Notes under the pieces: generated by a model
Database searches by the model: none
What the model saw: the letters and a program-made list of their open reading frames with translations, nothing else
What the model was told of the DNA's origin: nothing
Shown: in pieces, positions 9,358-19,258 of the stretch
Layout: each line of letters opens with the position of its first letter
Numbering within the stretch: position 1 is the stretch's first letter
Program-made: the position numbers and the translations under genes
NCBI GenBank assembly: GCA_026390595.1
Contig: JAPLFQ010000020.1
Coordinates: forward strand, 248,001 to 312,000
DNA: 64,000 nucleotides
Source: Ignavibacteriales bacterium
GTDB lineage: Bacteria > Bacteroidota > Ignavibacteria > UBA10030
Reading direction: 5' to 3'

Positions 9358-10404
9358 TTAGAATCTCTCAAGCAGTCCGTTCAGATCAGGCTCCCCTTGC
9401 AGAATAATCTGCTCGATCTCCACGAAGTACAGGGCGGCCTGCTCAAGAAAAGCAGTATGCGCCGCGTTGTTCATATCGAACCGGGCGACATCTTTCTCAG
9501 TCGTGATCAGAAAATCCACACCAAGGGCCCGCCCCTCCTCTTCCAGTTTCTTGAGCTCACTTCCATCGTACGGGTGATGATCAGGGAACTCAACATGTGT
9601 TTTCACGAGAACCCCGAGGGCGTCAAGTGTTTTCCGGAACGACTTCGGGTTTCCGATACCGGAAAACGCCAGCACTGTCTTTCCCTTGAGTCCTGCGAGA
9701 TCGATACTGAATCTCGTGCTTGCTTTTCTGCACGCCGAAACTTTCGTCGCAAGTCCGATCGACGGCTTGTTGGTCCATTGTCTCAGAGAACGGAGCGCTT
9801 CCTCGTAGTGCAGGACGCTCTCGCATCGCGAGATAGCAACCAGCGATGCGCGCCGCAGGGACGCGAGAGGTTCTCTCCGGTTGCCGGCCGGCAAAAGCCA
9901 TCCGGGGTTATGGACCTCCTCCGCAGACATGATGACGATGTCCGCATCACGCCTGATGTAGCGGTGCTGGAATCCATCGTCGAGCACGATCGCGGTCACA
10001 CCGAACTTGTCCACTGCGTACTGCGCTCCCCGGACCCGCTGTTCGTCCACAATGACGACGGTCCCGCCAAGTTTCAACGCCATCTGCGCCGGCTCGTCTC
10101 CCGAATCAGAAGCTTCCGCACACCGAACACTTCCGTTGCTAACCACCACCGTGCCTGTCGTCGCACGCTTGTATCCCCTGCTCACCACCGCGACGTTCCT
10201 GCCTTTGTGTGTCAGTTTTCTCACCAGGAGTTCGACGAACGGCGTTTTCCCGACGCCGCCTGCGGACAGATTCCCGACGGAGATGACAGGAACACCGACC
10301 GATTGACTCCGCAAGACCCCGATGTCAAATAACCAGTTACGAATGACCACGCCAACGCCGAAGAGGTACGAACATGGCAGCAAGAGTGGCCGCATAGGAT
10401 TCAC
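9358..10404 (-). CDS. lpxK: Tetraacyldisaccharide 4'-kinase (lipid A synthesis)
   Basis: Phosphorylates the 4' position of the lipid A disaccharide at the inner membrane. It has an N-terminal membrane-associated helix (LLLPCSYLFGVGVVIRNWLF), the Walker A loop SAGGVGKTPFVELL, VVSRGYKR and the family motif VLDDGFQHRYIRRDADIVIM. Also visible are LLPAGNRREPLASLRRA, FSGIGNPKSF and TEKDVARFD. Length (348 aa) is usual. The first codon is GTG, placed immediately after the TGA of lpxB (10405-10407), so the two are translationally coupled. The enzyme's presence, with LpxB, shows that the organism builds a diphosphorylated lipid A. Confidence 0.96.
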   Translation of the reverse strand: MNPMRPLLLPCSYLFGVGVVIRNWLFDIGVLRSQSVGVPVISVGNLSAGGVGKTPFVELLVRKLTHKGRNVAVVSRGYKRATTGTVVVSNGSVRCAEASDSGDEPAQMALKLGGTVVIVDEQRVRGAQYAVDKFGVTAIVLDDGFQHRYIRRDADIVIMSAEEVHNPGWLLPAGNRREPLASLRRASLVAISRCESVLHYEEALRSLRQWTNKPSIGLATKVSACRKASTRFSIDLAGLKGKTVLAFSGIGNPKSFRKTLDALGVLVKTHVEFPDHHPYDGSELKKLEEEGRALGVDFLITTEKDVARFDMNNAAHTAFLEQAALYFVEIEQIILQGEPDLNGLLERF

Positions 10405-11526
10405 TCAAACCATTTGCAGGATTCGTTGCGCAACCCGTGAGGATGCGCCGATCTCACCCAGCTTTCCCCGCACAGTCGAGAGATCCTTTCGCATCGCCGA
10501 GAGCTGATCCGAATTGCGCAACAATGCCAGAACTTCGCGTTCAATCGTTGAAGCACGTGCCCGGCCCTGAATAAACTCCGGAACGATTTGTTTCCCGGCC
10601 ACGATGTTCACAAGTCCGATGTTCCGAACCTGTATCAGAAGCCGGCCGATGAGATACGTCGGCCATGAGGTCTTGTACACGACGACCATCGGAGTTCCGA
10701 ACAATGCCGTCTCGAGTGTGGCGGTTCCCGAGGTCACAAGCGCAAAATCAGAATTCTGCATCACGTCGTACGACGCATTCTTCACAAGACGAACACCCTC
10801 AAGATTGAACAAGGTCCGGAAGTAATTCTCCTGAAGCGTCGGCGCGACTGCCACAACAATCTCCATGTTTTCATCCCGGGCGATCGAGCGGGCGGCCTTG
10901 AGCATCTCCGGGAAGATCATTTCGATTTCCTGTTTCCGGCTTCCGGGAAGCAGCGCAAGTACCTTCTTCCCGTCCGCGAGTTCGTACTTGTTGCCAAACT
11001 CCGCGCGGTCGAGATCAGACTTGAGAACTTCAAGCAGCGGGTGGCCGACAAACTCCGCATCGATTCCATCCTTGTGGTAGAAATCGACCTCGAACGGAAA
11101 GATCACGAGCATCTTGTCGACAATCCCGACCATCTTCTTTACCCGGGAGCGATGCCATGCCCATACCTGCGGGCTGACATAATAGACGACTCTGGACCCG
11201 CTTCGTTTCGCAGATTTCGCGAATCGCAAGTTGAATCCGGGATAATCGATCAATAACACTACATCAGGCTTCTTGAGGCGAAGAACCGTTTCCAGAGCCT
11301 TCTTCATGGAACGGATCACGGGAAGATGCTTGATCACCTCTGCAAAACCCATGAAACCGAGTTCATTCACATGATAGATGAGCCGCATTCCCTCCTGCTT
11401 CATCCGGTCGCCGCCCACACCGAAAATCTCAATGCCGGGATTCGCCTTCCTGAGCTCCCTGACAACACCAGATCCGTGAAGGTCTCCGGACGCCTCTCCC
11501 GCTATGATCATCACGCTCCGAACCAC
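10405..11526 (-). CDS. lpxB: Lipid-A-disaccharide synthase
   Basis: Condenses UDP-diacylglucosamine with lipid X to form the lipid A disaccharide, just upstream of LpxK in the pathway and in the operon. Recognised by IIAGEASGDLHG at the start, IFGVGGDRM, ELGFMGFAEVIKHLP, LLIDYPGFNLRFAK, YYVSPQVWAWHRSRV, FVGHPLLEV, LLPGSRKQEI and TSGTATLETALFGTPMVVVYK. The start is a GTG at 11526; a strong GGAGGT site (11532-11537) overlaps the stop codon of the upstream gene, which decides this start. Length (373 aa) is typical. Confidence 0.97.
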   Translation of the reverse strand: MVRSVMIIAGEASGDLHGSGVVRELRKANPGIEIFGVGGDRMKQEGMRLIYHVNELGFMGFAEVIKHLPVIRSMKKALETVLRLKKPDVVLLIDYPGFNLRFAKSAKRSGSRVVYYVSPQVWAWHRSRVKKMVGIVDKMLVIFPFEVDFYHKDGIDAEFVGHPLLEVLKSDLDRAEFGNKYELADGKKVLALLPGSRKQEIEMIFPEMLKAARSIARDENMEIVVAVAPTLQENYFRTLFNLEGVRLVKNASYDVMQNSDFALVTSGTATLETALFGTPMVVVYKTSWPTYLIGRLLIQVRNIGLVNIVAGKQIVPEFIQGRARASTIEREVLALLRNSDQLSAMRKDLSTVRGKLGEIGASSRVAQRILQMV

Positions 11527-11529
11527 ACG

Positions 11530-12111
11530 CTACCTCCAGGTCCAGATCAAGAGAAGAAGGATCATGACCAACACAATCGCTTGGAATGTTCGCCGCTCCG
11601 AACGCACGGCTTCCTGCCAGCTTGGTTTCTGCTCTTCCTGACGAGGATGCACATAGGGCCGGATGCGCGGCAGGAACCGCGGGACATTCTTCTTGAACTC
11701 GAGGTATCCTTCAGCAAATTCCTTTTCCAGGAACTCTTCTTCAAGCGAGACTATCAGGGAATACTGAACCGAGAAATATACAAGCGCCGTAAGGACAAGC
11801 CACGGTGCGATGGCATCCGACATAACGCCCACACCGACATACATAAGGATATTACCAATGTAAAGCGGATTGCGGACGTACGAGTACGGTCCGGCGATCA
11901 CCACCTCAGGAGCTCCAACACTGCCGGTCACGCGGGTCAGACTGCCCGCATACGCGACTCCCCAAAACCGTATCGACTCGCCGAGAAGCGTCAGGACGCA
12001 ACCGACTGCAAGCGTGGTTACGGTCGGGCGGGCGAACAACACCATCGCAAACAGAAATGGGAAGGGGGTGTAGCTTCGGTACTGGAACAATGTTTGACGT
12101 ATGTCTGACAA
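11530..12111 (-). CDS. ICMT/PEMT-like membrane methyltransferase
   Basis: A small polytopic membrane protein with the isoprenylcysteine carboxyl methyltransferase-type signature GPYSYVRNPLYIGNILMYVGVG, which binds SAM, followed by SLEEEFLEKEF, the second conserved block. Bacterial members methylate unknown, often lipid or isoprenoid, substrates. Four to five hydrophobic stretches are visible, the last being a C-terminal span (AIVLVMILLLLIWTWR). The start is a TTG at 12111, supported by an AGAGGA site eight bases upstream. Its stop codon overlaps the ribosome site of lpxB, so a role in envelope lipid biology is a reasonable contextual inference, no more. Confidence 0.82.
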   Translation of the reverse strand: MSDIRQTLFQYRSYTPFPFLFAMVLFARPTVTTLAVGCVLTLLGESIRFWGVAYAGSLTRVTGSVGAPEVVIAGPYSYVRNPLYIGNILMYVGVGVMSDAIAPWLVLTALVYFSVQYSLIVSLEEEFLEKEFAEGYLEFKKNVPRFLPRIRPYVHPRQEEQKPSWQEAVRSERRTFQAIVLVMILLLLIWTWR

Positions 12112-12279
12112 CGTGATCGTCCTCTCAGATTCTTTGGGGACACATTCAATCTTCTCGACCTACCTGCCCGCCGAAGTCGAGGCTACCATTTCTCTCATTT
12201 ATGTATTCATCGCCGATCTGCCGGCCCGCCGAAGCCCGAAGGACGCAGCCGGGAAGATCGGGGCACCATCGAACATCGG

Positions 12280-12996
12280 TCAACCCTGGGCGAAAACGTC
12301 TCTTCTCGCCATCTCAGCTTCCCGTCGTTTTCGGATCCGCTTCTGCTGGAGAATCGTTTCAAGCCGACGGCGGACGTCGTCAAAGGTGTTGAATTCGTGA
12401 TACGAGATATTCTGTTCCTGGCAGTAGCGAATCAATCTGCCCTTGGCAAAAACAATATCAGCAAACCGAACGGGGCACCGATCGGAGATACCGTCGCCGA
12501 TATACACGATGATGTCGTCGTCCCCCGAAAGCGTAAGCAGATGATTGCGCTTGCAGTTCCCGCACGTGAGGCACTCGGCATCCGTATGGGGAAACGAGGG
12601 GACCAGTTTCGTCACCCCGCCGTGATCCACGAGGTCGAGGTGGTTGGAAAAGTACGGCAGATCCCCCAGGCCGTGCTTCCGCAACAGGCGATCAACGTAA
12701 AAATCGAGACCATCACTCAGGACTACGACAGGTATATTCCGGTGCCTGCAGAACTCAACAAATACTTCAAACGCGGGGTCGAGCGAAAACTGGTTCACGA
12801 ACTGTTCCAGTTCGCCAAGCGGTGCGTCCTCGACGGCGCCACACTCCTGCGTCAGGCATTCCCGCGCTGAAATCGTCCCATCCAGCAGATGCAGAACAAT
12901 CTCATCCGCTTTCGATCCGGCAAATCTCCGAAACAGCTGGCTCCCTACATCTTCCAGCGCGATTGTTCCGTCGAAATCGCTAAACACTCTGAGCAT
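12280..12996 (-). CDS. HAD-family phosphatase, MtnX/phosphoserine-phosphatase-like
   Basis: Haloacid dehalogenase superfamily hydrolase. Motif I is FSDFDGTIALEDVG at residues 5-18 with both aspartates; motif II is VVLSDGLDFYVDRLL; motif III/IV is YIGDGISDRCPVRFADIVFAK. A CLTCGNCKRNHLL segment with paired cysteines may bind a metal or simply be structural. This layout matches the MtnX subgroup (hydroxyketo-methylthiopentenyl phosphate phosphatase) and related phosphoserine phosphatase-like enzymes, but no methionine salvage gene is near, so the substrate is unassigned. A GGAGA site precedes the ATG at 12996. It follows smc by 14 bases and is separated from the methyltransferase gene by 168 bases containing two copies of a short cCCGCCGAAG motif. 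Confidence 0.83.
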   Translation of the reverse strand: MLRVFSDFDGTIALEDVGSQLFRRFAGSKADEIVLHLLDGTISARECLTQECGAVEDAPLGELEQFVNQFSLDPAFEVFVEFCRHRNIPVVVLSDGLDFYVDRLLRKHGLGDLPYFSNHLDLVDHGGVTKLVPSFPHTDAECLTCGNCKRNHLLTLSGDDDIIVYIGDGISDRCPVRFADIVFAKGRLIRYCQEQNISYHEFNTFDDVRRRLETILQQKRIRKRREAEMARRDVFAQG

Positions 12997-13010
12997 CGTT
13001 TCTCCGTCTC

Positions 13011-16000
13011 CTAGCTGCTCGGAACCGTCTCGTTGAATCGGACGGACACAAGCTTGGAGACTCCCTCCTCCTCCATCGTCACACCGTACATTGCATTGGT
13101 CGCTTCCATCGTCCGCTTGTTGTGCGTGACCACGATAAACTGCGTGTTGTCAGAAAACTTGCGGAGGATGCGCGTGAAGCGGTCAATGTTCGAGTCATCG
13201 AGCGGTGCATCAACTTCGTCGAGGATGCAGAACGGACTCGGCTTGACGAGGTAGATGGCGAACAACAGAGCGATCGCCGTTAGAGTTTTCTCGCCGCCAG
13301 ATAACAGGTCGATCGATGTCGGACGCTTGCCACGCGGCTTGGCAATGATTTCGATCTTCGCCTCGAGAGGATCGACGTCTTCTTCCAGCCGGAGGTCGCA
13401 CTCATCGCCCTCGTCAAACAATCCCTTGAACGTGGTGATGAAGTTATCCCGGATCTTGGTGAATGTGTCGACGAACTGACGCTGCGCGGTGGCGTTGATC
13501 TCCTCGATCGTCGTCATGAGCGTTTGCTCGGATTCGGTCAGGTCCTTCCGCTGGGCATTCACAAAATCCAGACGCTCTTTTTCGCTCTTGTATTCATCAA
13601 ACGCAGCGAAGTTCACCGGGCCGAGGGCCCGGATTTTCTCTTTGAGGGTTCGTACTTCTTCCCTGGCGACATGGAAGTCGAACGTCTCGTTGTCTTCAAA
13701 AGCCTGCAACTCGAGCTCGAGATCGAATTCTTCTTTCGCCCGAACCTTGAGATTCTCGGCCTTCATGGTCAGTTCCTGGATCTTGATCTCCAGATCGTGC
13801 GCCGCCTTGAGAGAACCCTCGTGGCGCAGGCGCTCGTCCTTCAGCTTCAGATCGATTTCGTGCACCTGACCGCGCTTGGTGGCAACCTCTTTCTCCATCC
13901 CCTTCTTCTTCTCGCTCAGGGATGTCAATTCCACCCGGAATGCGGCCAGCGCGTCTTCGGTCTCCGCCATCTCATTCGTCAGTTGCTCTATTTCTTCACG
14001 AGCGGCAAGAATTTCGGCTGTGCGCTGGTCGAATGTCGCCGCTATCGATTGGAGTGTCGACGCGGCGTGGTCGATATCCTGCTGAACACTTCGTTCCTCG
14101 GCCTTCAGGGAGAGAACGGCAACGTTGGCTTCATTTGCGATCCGGCTGTATTCGTTCCAGAGAGATTCCATCGTTTCGAGCTCGCTTGCCGCGGCTCCCG
14201 TGAGACGCTCTGCCTCGGTCTTGTCCTGCTCGAGGCGTTCGATGGACGGCGCCAGAGAGTTCAGCTCGTTCCCGAGAAGCTCAATTTCCTGCTGCAGCTT
14301 CTGTGTTTCGACCTTGTTCCGCTCGATGATCTCCACCGCGCGTTTCTTCTCAAATTCGAGCTGGGCAATCCGGATTTCGACGGTGGTCATTTCCTGTTCG
14401 AGGGATTTTGCCTCTTCCGTCAACCGCTTCACGTCGATTCTGCCGAGCTCGTCGTTCGTATTCTCGACTTCCTTCAGCAATCGTTCCCGCTGCTGTTCAA
14501 GACCACGGATTTCTTCACCCATTTCCTCAAGCTGGGAGCGCCCGCCAATGTGTCCCCCCTCATCCTGGCGAACACTGCCGCCGCGCAACACACCCTTGTT
14601 GGTCACGATCTCGCCTTCGAGCGTCACGCACCGAATCCCCTTCTCCCTCCCGACAAGCTGTCGCGCAACTTCGACGTCAGAGACGATGAGCGTGTCATCC
14701 AGCAAGACGCGATACACATCCCTGAACCGGTCCTCCGTGTGAATCAGCCCTCCCGCCCAACCGATCACACCCTCATCGGTGTGCAACGGCCGGTGGTCCA
14801 TCAGCCTTGGGAGCCGATCCAGACAGATAAATGTCGCTTTTCCTTTCTGGTTCTTCTTGAGGTACTCAATTGCGCCGTAGGCATGCTCGATGTTCGAGAC
14901 GATGACATAGCCCGAGGCGTCACCCAGCGCGGACTCGATCGCGATACGATAACGCGGATCAACCGATGCTGCTTCACCGACAGTTGTCTGGACAATCGAC
15001 TTCCAATCGCCGCTCGTGATCAGGTAACGGGCTCCCTCAGAGTAGCCGTCGAAGTTCTCGACCAGTCCTTTGAGGAAGTCCATCTTCGCCTGCTTCCGGT
15101 CGATGATGCTCCGCATCTCGAAGTCGCGGTTTCGGAGAGATTCGAGTTCTTTTTGGAGCTCGATCTTGCGCTCTTCCTTCTGATGGACGCGCACCTCGGC
15201 CTCAGCATGCTTCCGGCGCAGTTCACGGTCTTCTGTAGTGAGATGAACAACCAGCTCCGAGTTCTTGGCAATTTCCTCTCGCGAAAGCTGATTTTCCTCA
15301 GCCGTATAGTCGATGCGGCCGCGCAGGTTCTCCATCCTCGCTCGCACCTGCCCCTCGCGGTTCCTCAGCTCGGACATCTCGTGGAGAAGAGCCATGACGC
15401 GTTCGCGATAAGCCTTCATCTCCGCCTTCTTCTCGTTCAGCTGCCGCTCGAACCCGTCGAGTTCTTCTTTTTTCAACCTGTATGTTTCTTCCGCCGCAGC
15501 CGATTTTCCGCGCACTTCGCCGAGCTTCAGGGCTAGCTCATCCTGTCTGCGCGCAAGTTCTTCCTCCTGCTGGCGCAACTGGACTTTCTCCTTCTCATAC
15601 CGTTCGATGTTCACGGCAAGCGAACGGCGGCGTTCGCTGGAAGTCGCGATGGATTGTTCGGACTGGTGGACCTTCACCTGTTGTTCGGAGAATGCCGTCT
15701 GCAGCTCCGACATCCGGTCTTCCAGCTCATCCATTTCGCTTCGGAGGACGTCGAGAAGGGTCTCTTCCTGTGAGAGCTCGATGTGAATCTTCGACTTCTC
15801 GGTGACTGCCCTATTCAGTTGTTCCTGGAGCGGAGAGATCTTGGTGACGACGCTTGCGTAGTCTCTCGCGAGGAGGTTTGTTTCGAGGGTGTGAACGGTC
15901 TTCGCGTACTCGTTGTAGCGTTCCGCCTTGTGCGCCTGCCGTTCGAGGGAGTTGACCGCTTTCTGAACTTCCCGCACGATATCGCTCACGCGCGTGAGAT

Positions 16001-16559
16001 CGTGCTGCACCGCTTCCAGCCTGCGGTATGCTTCTTTTCTCCGGTGTTTGTATTTCGTGACGCCTGCCGCCTCTTCAAACAGCCTGCGACGCTCGTCTGC
16101 ATTGTCGCTCAGAATTGTCTCAACCATCTTGAGCTCGATGACGGAGTACGCATCCGAGCCCATGCCGGTGTCCATAAAGAGGTCGCGGATATCCTTCAGC
16201 CGGCAAAGGGTCTTGTTGAGATAGTATTCGCTTTCTCCCGAGCGGTACACGCGCCGGGTAACCACCACTTCAGTGTATTCCGACGGAAGGATCCCTTTGG
16301 TGTTCTCGATCGTGAGGGATACTTCGGCAATGCTGAGAGGCTTCCGGTTCTTCGTGCCGTTGAAAATGACGTCTTCCATCTTGTCGCTTCGCAGCATCGT
16401 CGGTCTCTGTTCCCCCAGAGCCCATCGTATGGCGTCCACGACATTGGTTTTCCCGCAGCCGTTCGGCCCGACAATCGCCGTCAGACCCGAGTCAAAAGAC
16501 AGATTGATCTTCTGGGCGAAGGACTTGAATCCAAAGACTTCAAGTTTGGATAGGTACAT
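13011..16559 (-). CDS. smc: Chromosome partition protein SMC
   Basis: The core ATPase of the bacterial condensin complex, which loops and compacts chromosomes for segregation. The N-terminal head has FGFKSFAQK and the Walker A site GPNGCGKTNVVDAIRWALG. Two long coiled coils (about residues 170-500 and 680-1010) flank a hinge at about 510-670 (VEAS-like GEAASVDPRYRIAIESALGD, then GVLRGGS). The C-terminal head has the ABC signature LLSGGEKTLTAIALLFA and the Walker B CILDEVDAPLDDSN, and VVTHNKRTME. Length (1182 aa) is normal. Its ATG overlaps the stop codon of the GH2-like gene by one base (TAATG), so translation of smc is coupled to it. scpA and scpB are not in the window. Confidence 0.97.
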   Translation of the reverse strand: MYLSKLEVFGFKSFAQKINLSFDSGLTAIVGPNGCGKTNVVDAIRWALGEQRPTMLRSDKMEDVIFNGTKNRKPLSIAEVSLTIENTKGILPSEYTEVVVTRRVYRSGESEYYLNKTLCRLKDIRDLFMDTGMGSDAYSVIELKMVETILSDNADERRRLFEEAAGVTKYKHRRKEAYRRLEAVQHDLTRVSDIVREVQKAVNSLERQAHKAERYNEYAKTVHTLETNLLARDYASVVTKISPLQEQLNRAVTEKSKIHIELSQEETLLDVLRSEMDELEDRMSELQTAFSEQQVKVHQSEQSIATSSERRRSLAVNIERYEKEKVQLRQQEEELARRQDELALKLGEVRGKSAAAEETYRLKKEELDGFERQLNEKKAEMKAYRERVMALLHEMSELRNREGQVRARMENLRGRIDYTAEENQLSREEIAKNSELVVHLTTEDRELRRKHAEAEVRVHQKEERKIELQKELESLRNRDFEMRSIIDRKQAKMDFLKGLVENFDGYSEGARYLITSGDWKSIVQTTVGEAASVDPRYRIAIESALGDASGYVIVSNIEHAYGAIEYLKKNQKGKATFICLDRLPRLMDHRPLHTDEGVIGWAGGLIHTEDRFRDVYRVLLDDTLIVSDVEVARQLVGREKGIRCVTLEGEIVTNKGVLRGGSVRQDEGGHIGGRSQLEEMGEEIRGLEQQRERLLKEVENTNDELGRIDVKRLTEEAKSLEQEMTTVEIRIAQLEFEKKRAVEIIERNKVETQKLQQEIELLGNELNSLAPSIERLEQDKTEAERLTGAAASELETMESLWNEYSRIANEANVAVLSLKAEERSVQQDIDHAASTLQSIAATFDQRTAEILAAREEIEQLTNEMAETEDALAAFRVELTSLSEKKKGMEKEVATKRGQVHEIDLKLKDERLRHEGSLKAAHDLEIKIQELTMKAENLKVRAKEEFDLELELQAFEDNETFDFHVAREEVRTLKEKIRALGPVNFAAFDEYKSEKERLDFVNAQRKDLTESEQTLMTTIEEINATAQRQFVDTFTKIRDNFITTFKGLFDEGDECDLRLEEDVDPLEAKIEIIAKPRGKRPTSIDLLSGGEKTLTAIALLFAIYLVKPSPFCILDEVDAPLDDSNIDRFTRILRKFSDNTQFIVVTHNKRTMEATNAMYGVTMEEEGVSKLVSVRFNETVPSS

Positions 16560-19189
16560 TAACTGACGCTCCGGCCAATGTGAAAGAAGAATTCGATATA
16601 CGCCGAGAGAGCAAATGTCGTCTCATAGTACACAAAGACTCCTCCGAGGACCACCAGAACCAAGAGGATTCCGCCGGTATACGCTTTGAGCCGGGTTATG
16701 TCGTAGATGACTGAAACCCCCTTCAGAACTCTGAGGAACGACCAGATGAGGAATATAGCAACGAGAGAGAATGCAGGAATGACGTTGAAGTCGGTCTGGA
16801 GCAGCTTGAAATACGCCATCGCAACAGGGCTGAGCAGGACGAGCGGGAGTGATCCCCACACTGCAACGGCGAAGGCGTGATACCAATAGACCTTTCGCTT
16901 GACCAGGAACGCGAATACGCGGATGCAGGCCGCCGCAATCGGATACCACGCGAGCAGCACGAGAGAGAAGATGAGGATTCCCGTGAACGGATGCCACGTC
17001 GCCCCGATCAGCTTCTCCTTCAAACCATCCCACACCACAACCATGGTCAGCAGTTGATCTGCAAGCGTCTCCGTTCGGTACCTGTAGAGGATGCCGGATA
17101 GGATGACCCCCAGGGTCACTGCGACACCAGCGGCGAGTGCGATCGTTTGAGGAATAGAGACCGTATGCACATCGCGCAGGTCGGCATAGAAGTTGTACGA
17201 GCGGATAAGGGACCGCTTGAATGTCTCGTTGAACCTTCGATTGTAGTGATACAGGTATGCAATCACAAAGATGACAATGAAGCCCCACGCAATGTGAGCG
17301 ACCGGGAATGACGCACGGTAGCGGCCAATGGGAAGCGCAACAACCTTCTCGCCATTGTAGAGGAGCTTCACCATATCAAACGACGCCCGCTTCTCCCGGG
17401 AGGAGCTCAGAAGTCCGACGGGATGGACGTAACGATCACCGGAGCCAATCGCCATCAGCGGCCGATCCCCCCGCCAATCGGCGAACGCATCGATGAACGA
17501 GCCGGCGATTCCCGATTCCTTGATCGTCGCGATGGCCTTCTTGAAGTACTCGGCCTGCGCCTCTTGAGACATCGGATCACTCCAGCCGTTGCGGTTCTCA
17601 GGTTCGACGGTTTTTCCATAGGAGAGCAGAACCACCGGACGTCCGGAGTGTATCCCCTTCCAAGTCAGTAGAGAGCTCTTCAGGGACCCCGGGGCATCTG
17701 CATTGAATCGCACCGCAGCGATGTCCACCTTACCCGAGCACTGATCGCTGGCGAACACGGACGACCCGAAGTACACCGGACGGCTATCCAGCCTCCGCGC
17801 AGCGGCGGCGACTCTCTCGACAAATGCGCAGGTGCGAGGGTCCGCAGAATCGAACCCGTCACCGATTCCCCAGGCAACCACCGATGGGCGATGCTGGTCG
17901 CGATCGATGACCTCGGCGATCGCTGATTCCGCGAGCACCTTGAATTGTTCCTGGCCAAGGATCTCTCCAGGGACACACAAGGCCGGAATCTCGACGAACG
18001 CCATCAGACCGTACCGGTCACACAGGCTCAGGACGTACGGGTGCGGTGGATGGAATGCGAACCGGACAGCATTCGCGCCCAGCGTCTTGATGAGAGCGAC
18101 GTCCTTTTCCATTTGTTCATACGACAACGATGCTCCAACACGCGGTGCGGATTCGTGCCACACTATCCCGCGCAACATAACCGGCTTTCCATTCAGGTTG
18201 AATCCACGATCGTCAAGGACAAAACTCCGGAACCCCGTGGAGCGTTCGAATTCATCAATCAGTTTTGCCTGTTTCCCCTGCTGCAAGAACAATTTCGCGC
18301 GGACGATGTACAGATCCGGCGTCTCCGGGCTCCATGGCCTGGGTGACTTGAGGGATACGACAGCACTCACTTCGAAATCGCGGTTCGGAGGAACGTTGAC
18401 CGACTGCGGAACCGATTGGCCAACCACGGCTCCCGTCGCTTTGTCGACGACTTCCACCGCGAAACTCGGCTGTGCTGATCTGATAAGCGCGCTCAAGGTA
18501 TCATCGGACGCGCCGGACAGCTTGCTGTTCAAGACGCCCGTGACTTTCAACGTCCCCTGCGTGAGTTCCGTGTTGAGTTCAGCGCGGATGTTCAGGCGAT
18601 CGATCCACAATTTCGGTGTCACGAGCAGATAAATATCGCGCAGGATTCCGCCGTAGGTACGCCATCCCCAAATCTGTTGCCTAAGCGGAAGCGTGGACCT
18701 CGCGCTGAGATTGTTGTTGACGACGATCTTGATGGCATTCTCGCTTCCCAGCTGCAAAGCGCTCTCAGGCAGGTCGATGTCGACGGTGGTGTAACCTCCC
18801 ACGTGCCTTCCCACGAAGGCATCATTAAGATAGATCTCCGCATCGTGATTGATCCCGAACGCAACGAGGTGTATGGCCGAGGATGCAAGGGTAGTTTGGT
18901 CGAGCGTGAACTTCTTGACGAGGGTGATTCGCCCCTTGTAGTCGAAGGAAGCAGGTATCCTCACCTCATTCCAGTTCTCGTTGTCAATGGAATAGGTCCA
19001 GGCGCCTGCGAGGTCGATTTTACGCCTCGATTGATTGTCTACATGCAAACTCGCGTCCGAGCCAACGAGGGTCGGCTGACCGTTTTCGTAAATGGTGACC
19101 TGGCTAAACGCGGATGTGCCTGTAGAAAGGCAGAGAAAAGCGATGACTAAGGGGAGAATCGCTTTAAAACTTTGAGTTTTTCTGGTCAA
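16559..19189 (-). CDS. GH2-like (beta-galactosidase/glucuronidase fold) membrane protein lacking catalytic glutamates
   Basis: A secreted, membrane-anchored protein. After a signal peptide (AILPLVIAFLCLSTGTSAFS) come the GH2 jelly-roll (GAWTYSIDNENWNEVRIPASF; HLVAFGINHDAEIYLND; ARSTLPLRQQIWGWRTYGGI), an Ig-like domain and a TIM barrel (LNGKPVMLRGIVWHE; TLGANAVRFAFHPPHPYVLSLCD). The usual acid/base motif WSLGNE reads WGIGDG (Gly445) and the nucleophile motif (I)TEFG reads LLSYG (Ser523), so both catalytic Glu appear to be absent. About six hydrophobic segments form the last 230 residues, resembling a Yip1-type membrane module. The frame extends to an ATG at 19297, but a sigma-70 promoter lies at 19259-19287 inside that extension; the TTG at 19189 just ahead of the signal peptide is the better start. 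The gene overlaps smc by one base. Confidence 0.8.
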   Translation of the reverse strand: MTRKTQSFKAILPLVIAFLCLSTGTSAFSQVTIYENGQPTLVGSDASLHVDNQSRRKIDLAGAWTYSIDNENWNEVRIPASFDYKGRITLVKKFTLDQTTLASSAIHLVAFGINHDAEIYLNDAFVGRHVGGYTTVDIDLPESALQLGSENAIKIVVNNNLSARSTLPLRQQIWGWRTYGGILRDIYLLVTPKLWIDRLNIRAELNTELTQGTLKVTGVLNSKLSGASDDTLSALIRSAQPSFAVEVVDKATGAVVGQSVPQSVNVPPNRDFEVSAVVSLKSPRPWSPETPDLYIVRAKLFLQQGKQAKLIDEFERSTGFRSFVLDDRGFNLNGKPVMLRGIVWHESAPRVGASLSYEQMEKDVALIKTLGANAVRFAFHPPHPYVLSLCDRYGLMAFVEIPALCVPGEILGQEQFKVLAESAIAEVIDRDQHRPSVVAWGIGDGFDSADPRTCAFVERVAAAARRLDSRPVYFGSSVFASDQCSGKVDIAAVRFNADAPGSLKSSLLTWKGIHSGRPVVLLSYGKTVEPENRNGWSDPMSQEAQAEYFKKAIATIKESGIAGSFIDAFADWRGDRPLMAIGSGDRYVHPVGLLSSSREKRASFDMVKLLYNGEKVVALPIGRYRASFPVAHIAWGFIVIFVIAYLYHYNRRFNETFKRSLIRSYNFYADLRDVHTVSIPQTIALAAGVAVTLGVILSGILYRYRTETLADQLLTMVVVWDGLKEKLIGATWHPFTGILIFSLVLLAWYPIAAACIRVFAFLVKRKVYWYHAFAVAVWGSLPLVLLSPVAMAYFKLLQTDFNVIPAFSLVAIFLIWSFLRVLKGVSVIYDITRLKAYTGGILLVLVVLGGVFVYYETTFALSAYIEFFFHIGRSVS

Positions 19190-19258
19190 TTCTCTTATGA
19201 GAGCAATTGGGGAAAAGACGGGACGGATGGTGGAGCGCACCCGTGAAACATTGCCCAG

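Noticed and set aside
12150-12250. Two copies of a CCCGCCGAAG motif in the gap after the HAD gene
   Set aside because: Too short and only partly matching; likely chance or a decayed repeat.
13524-15536. 670-codon plus-strand frame opposite smc
   Set aside because: Shadow of the coiled-coil smc gene; leucine/phenylalanine-rich low-information translation with no family features.
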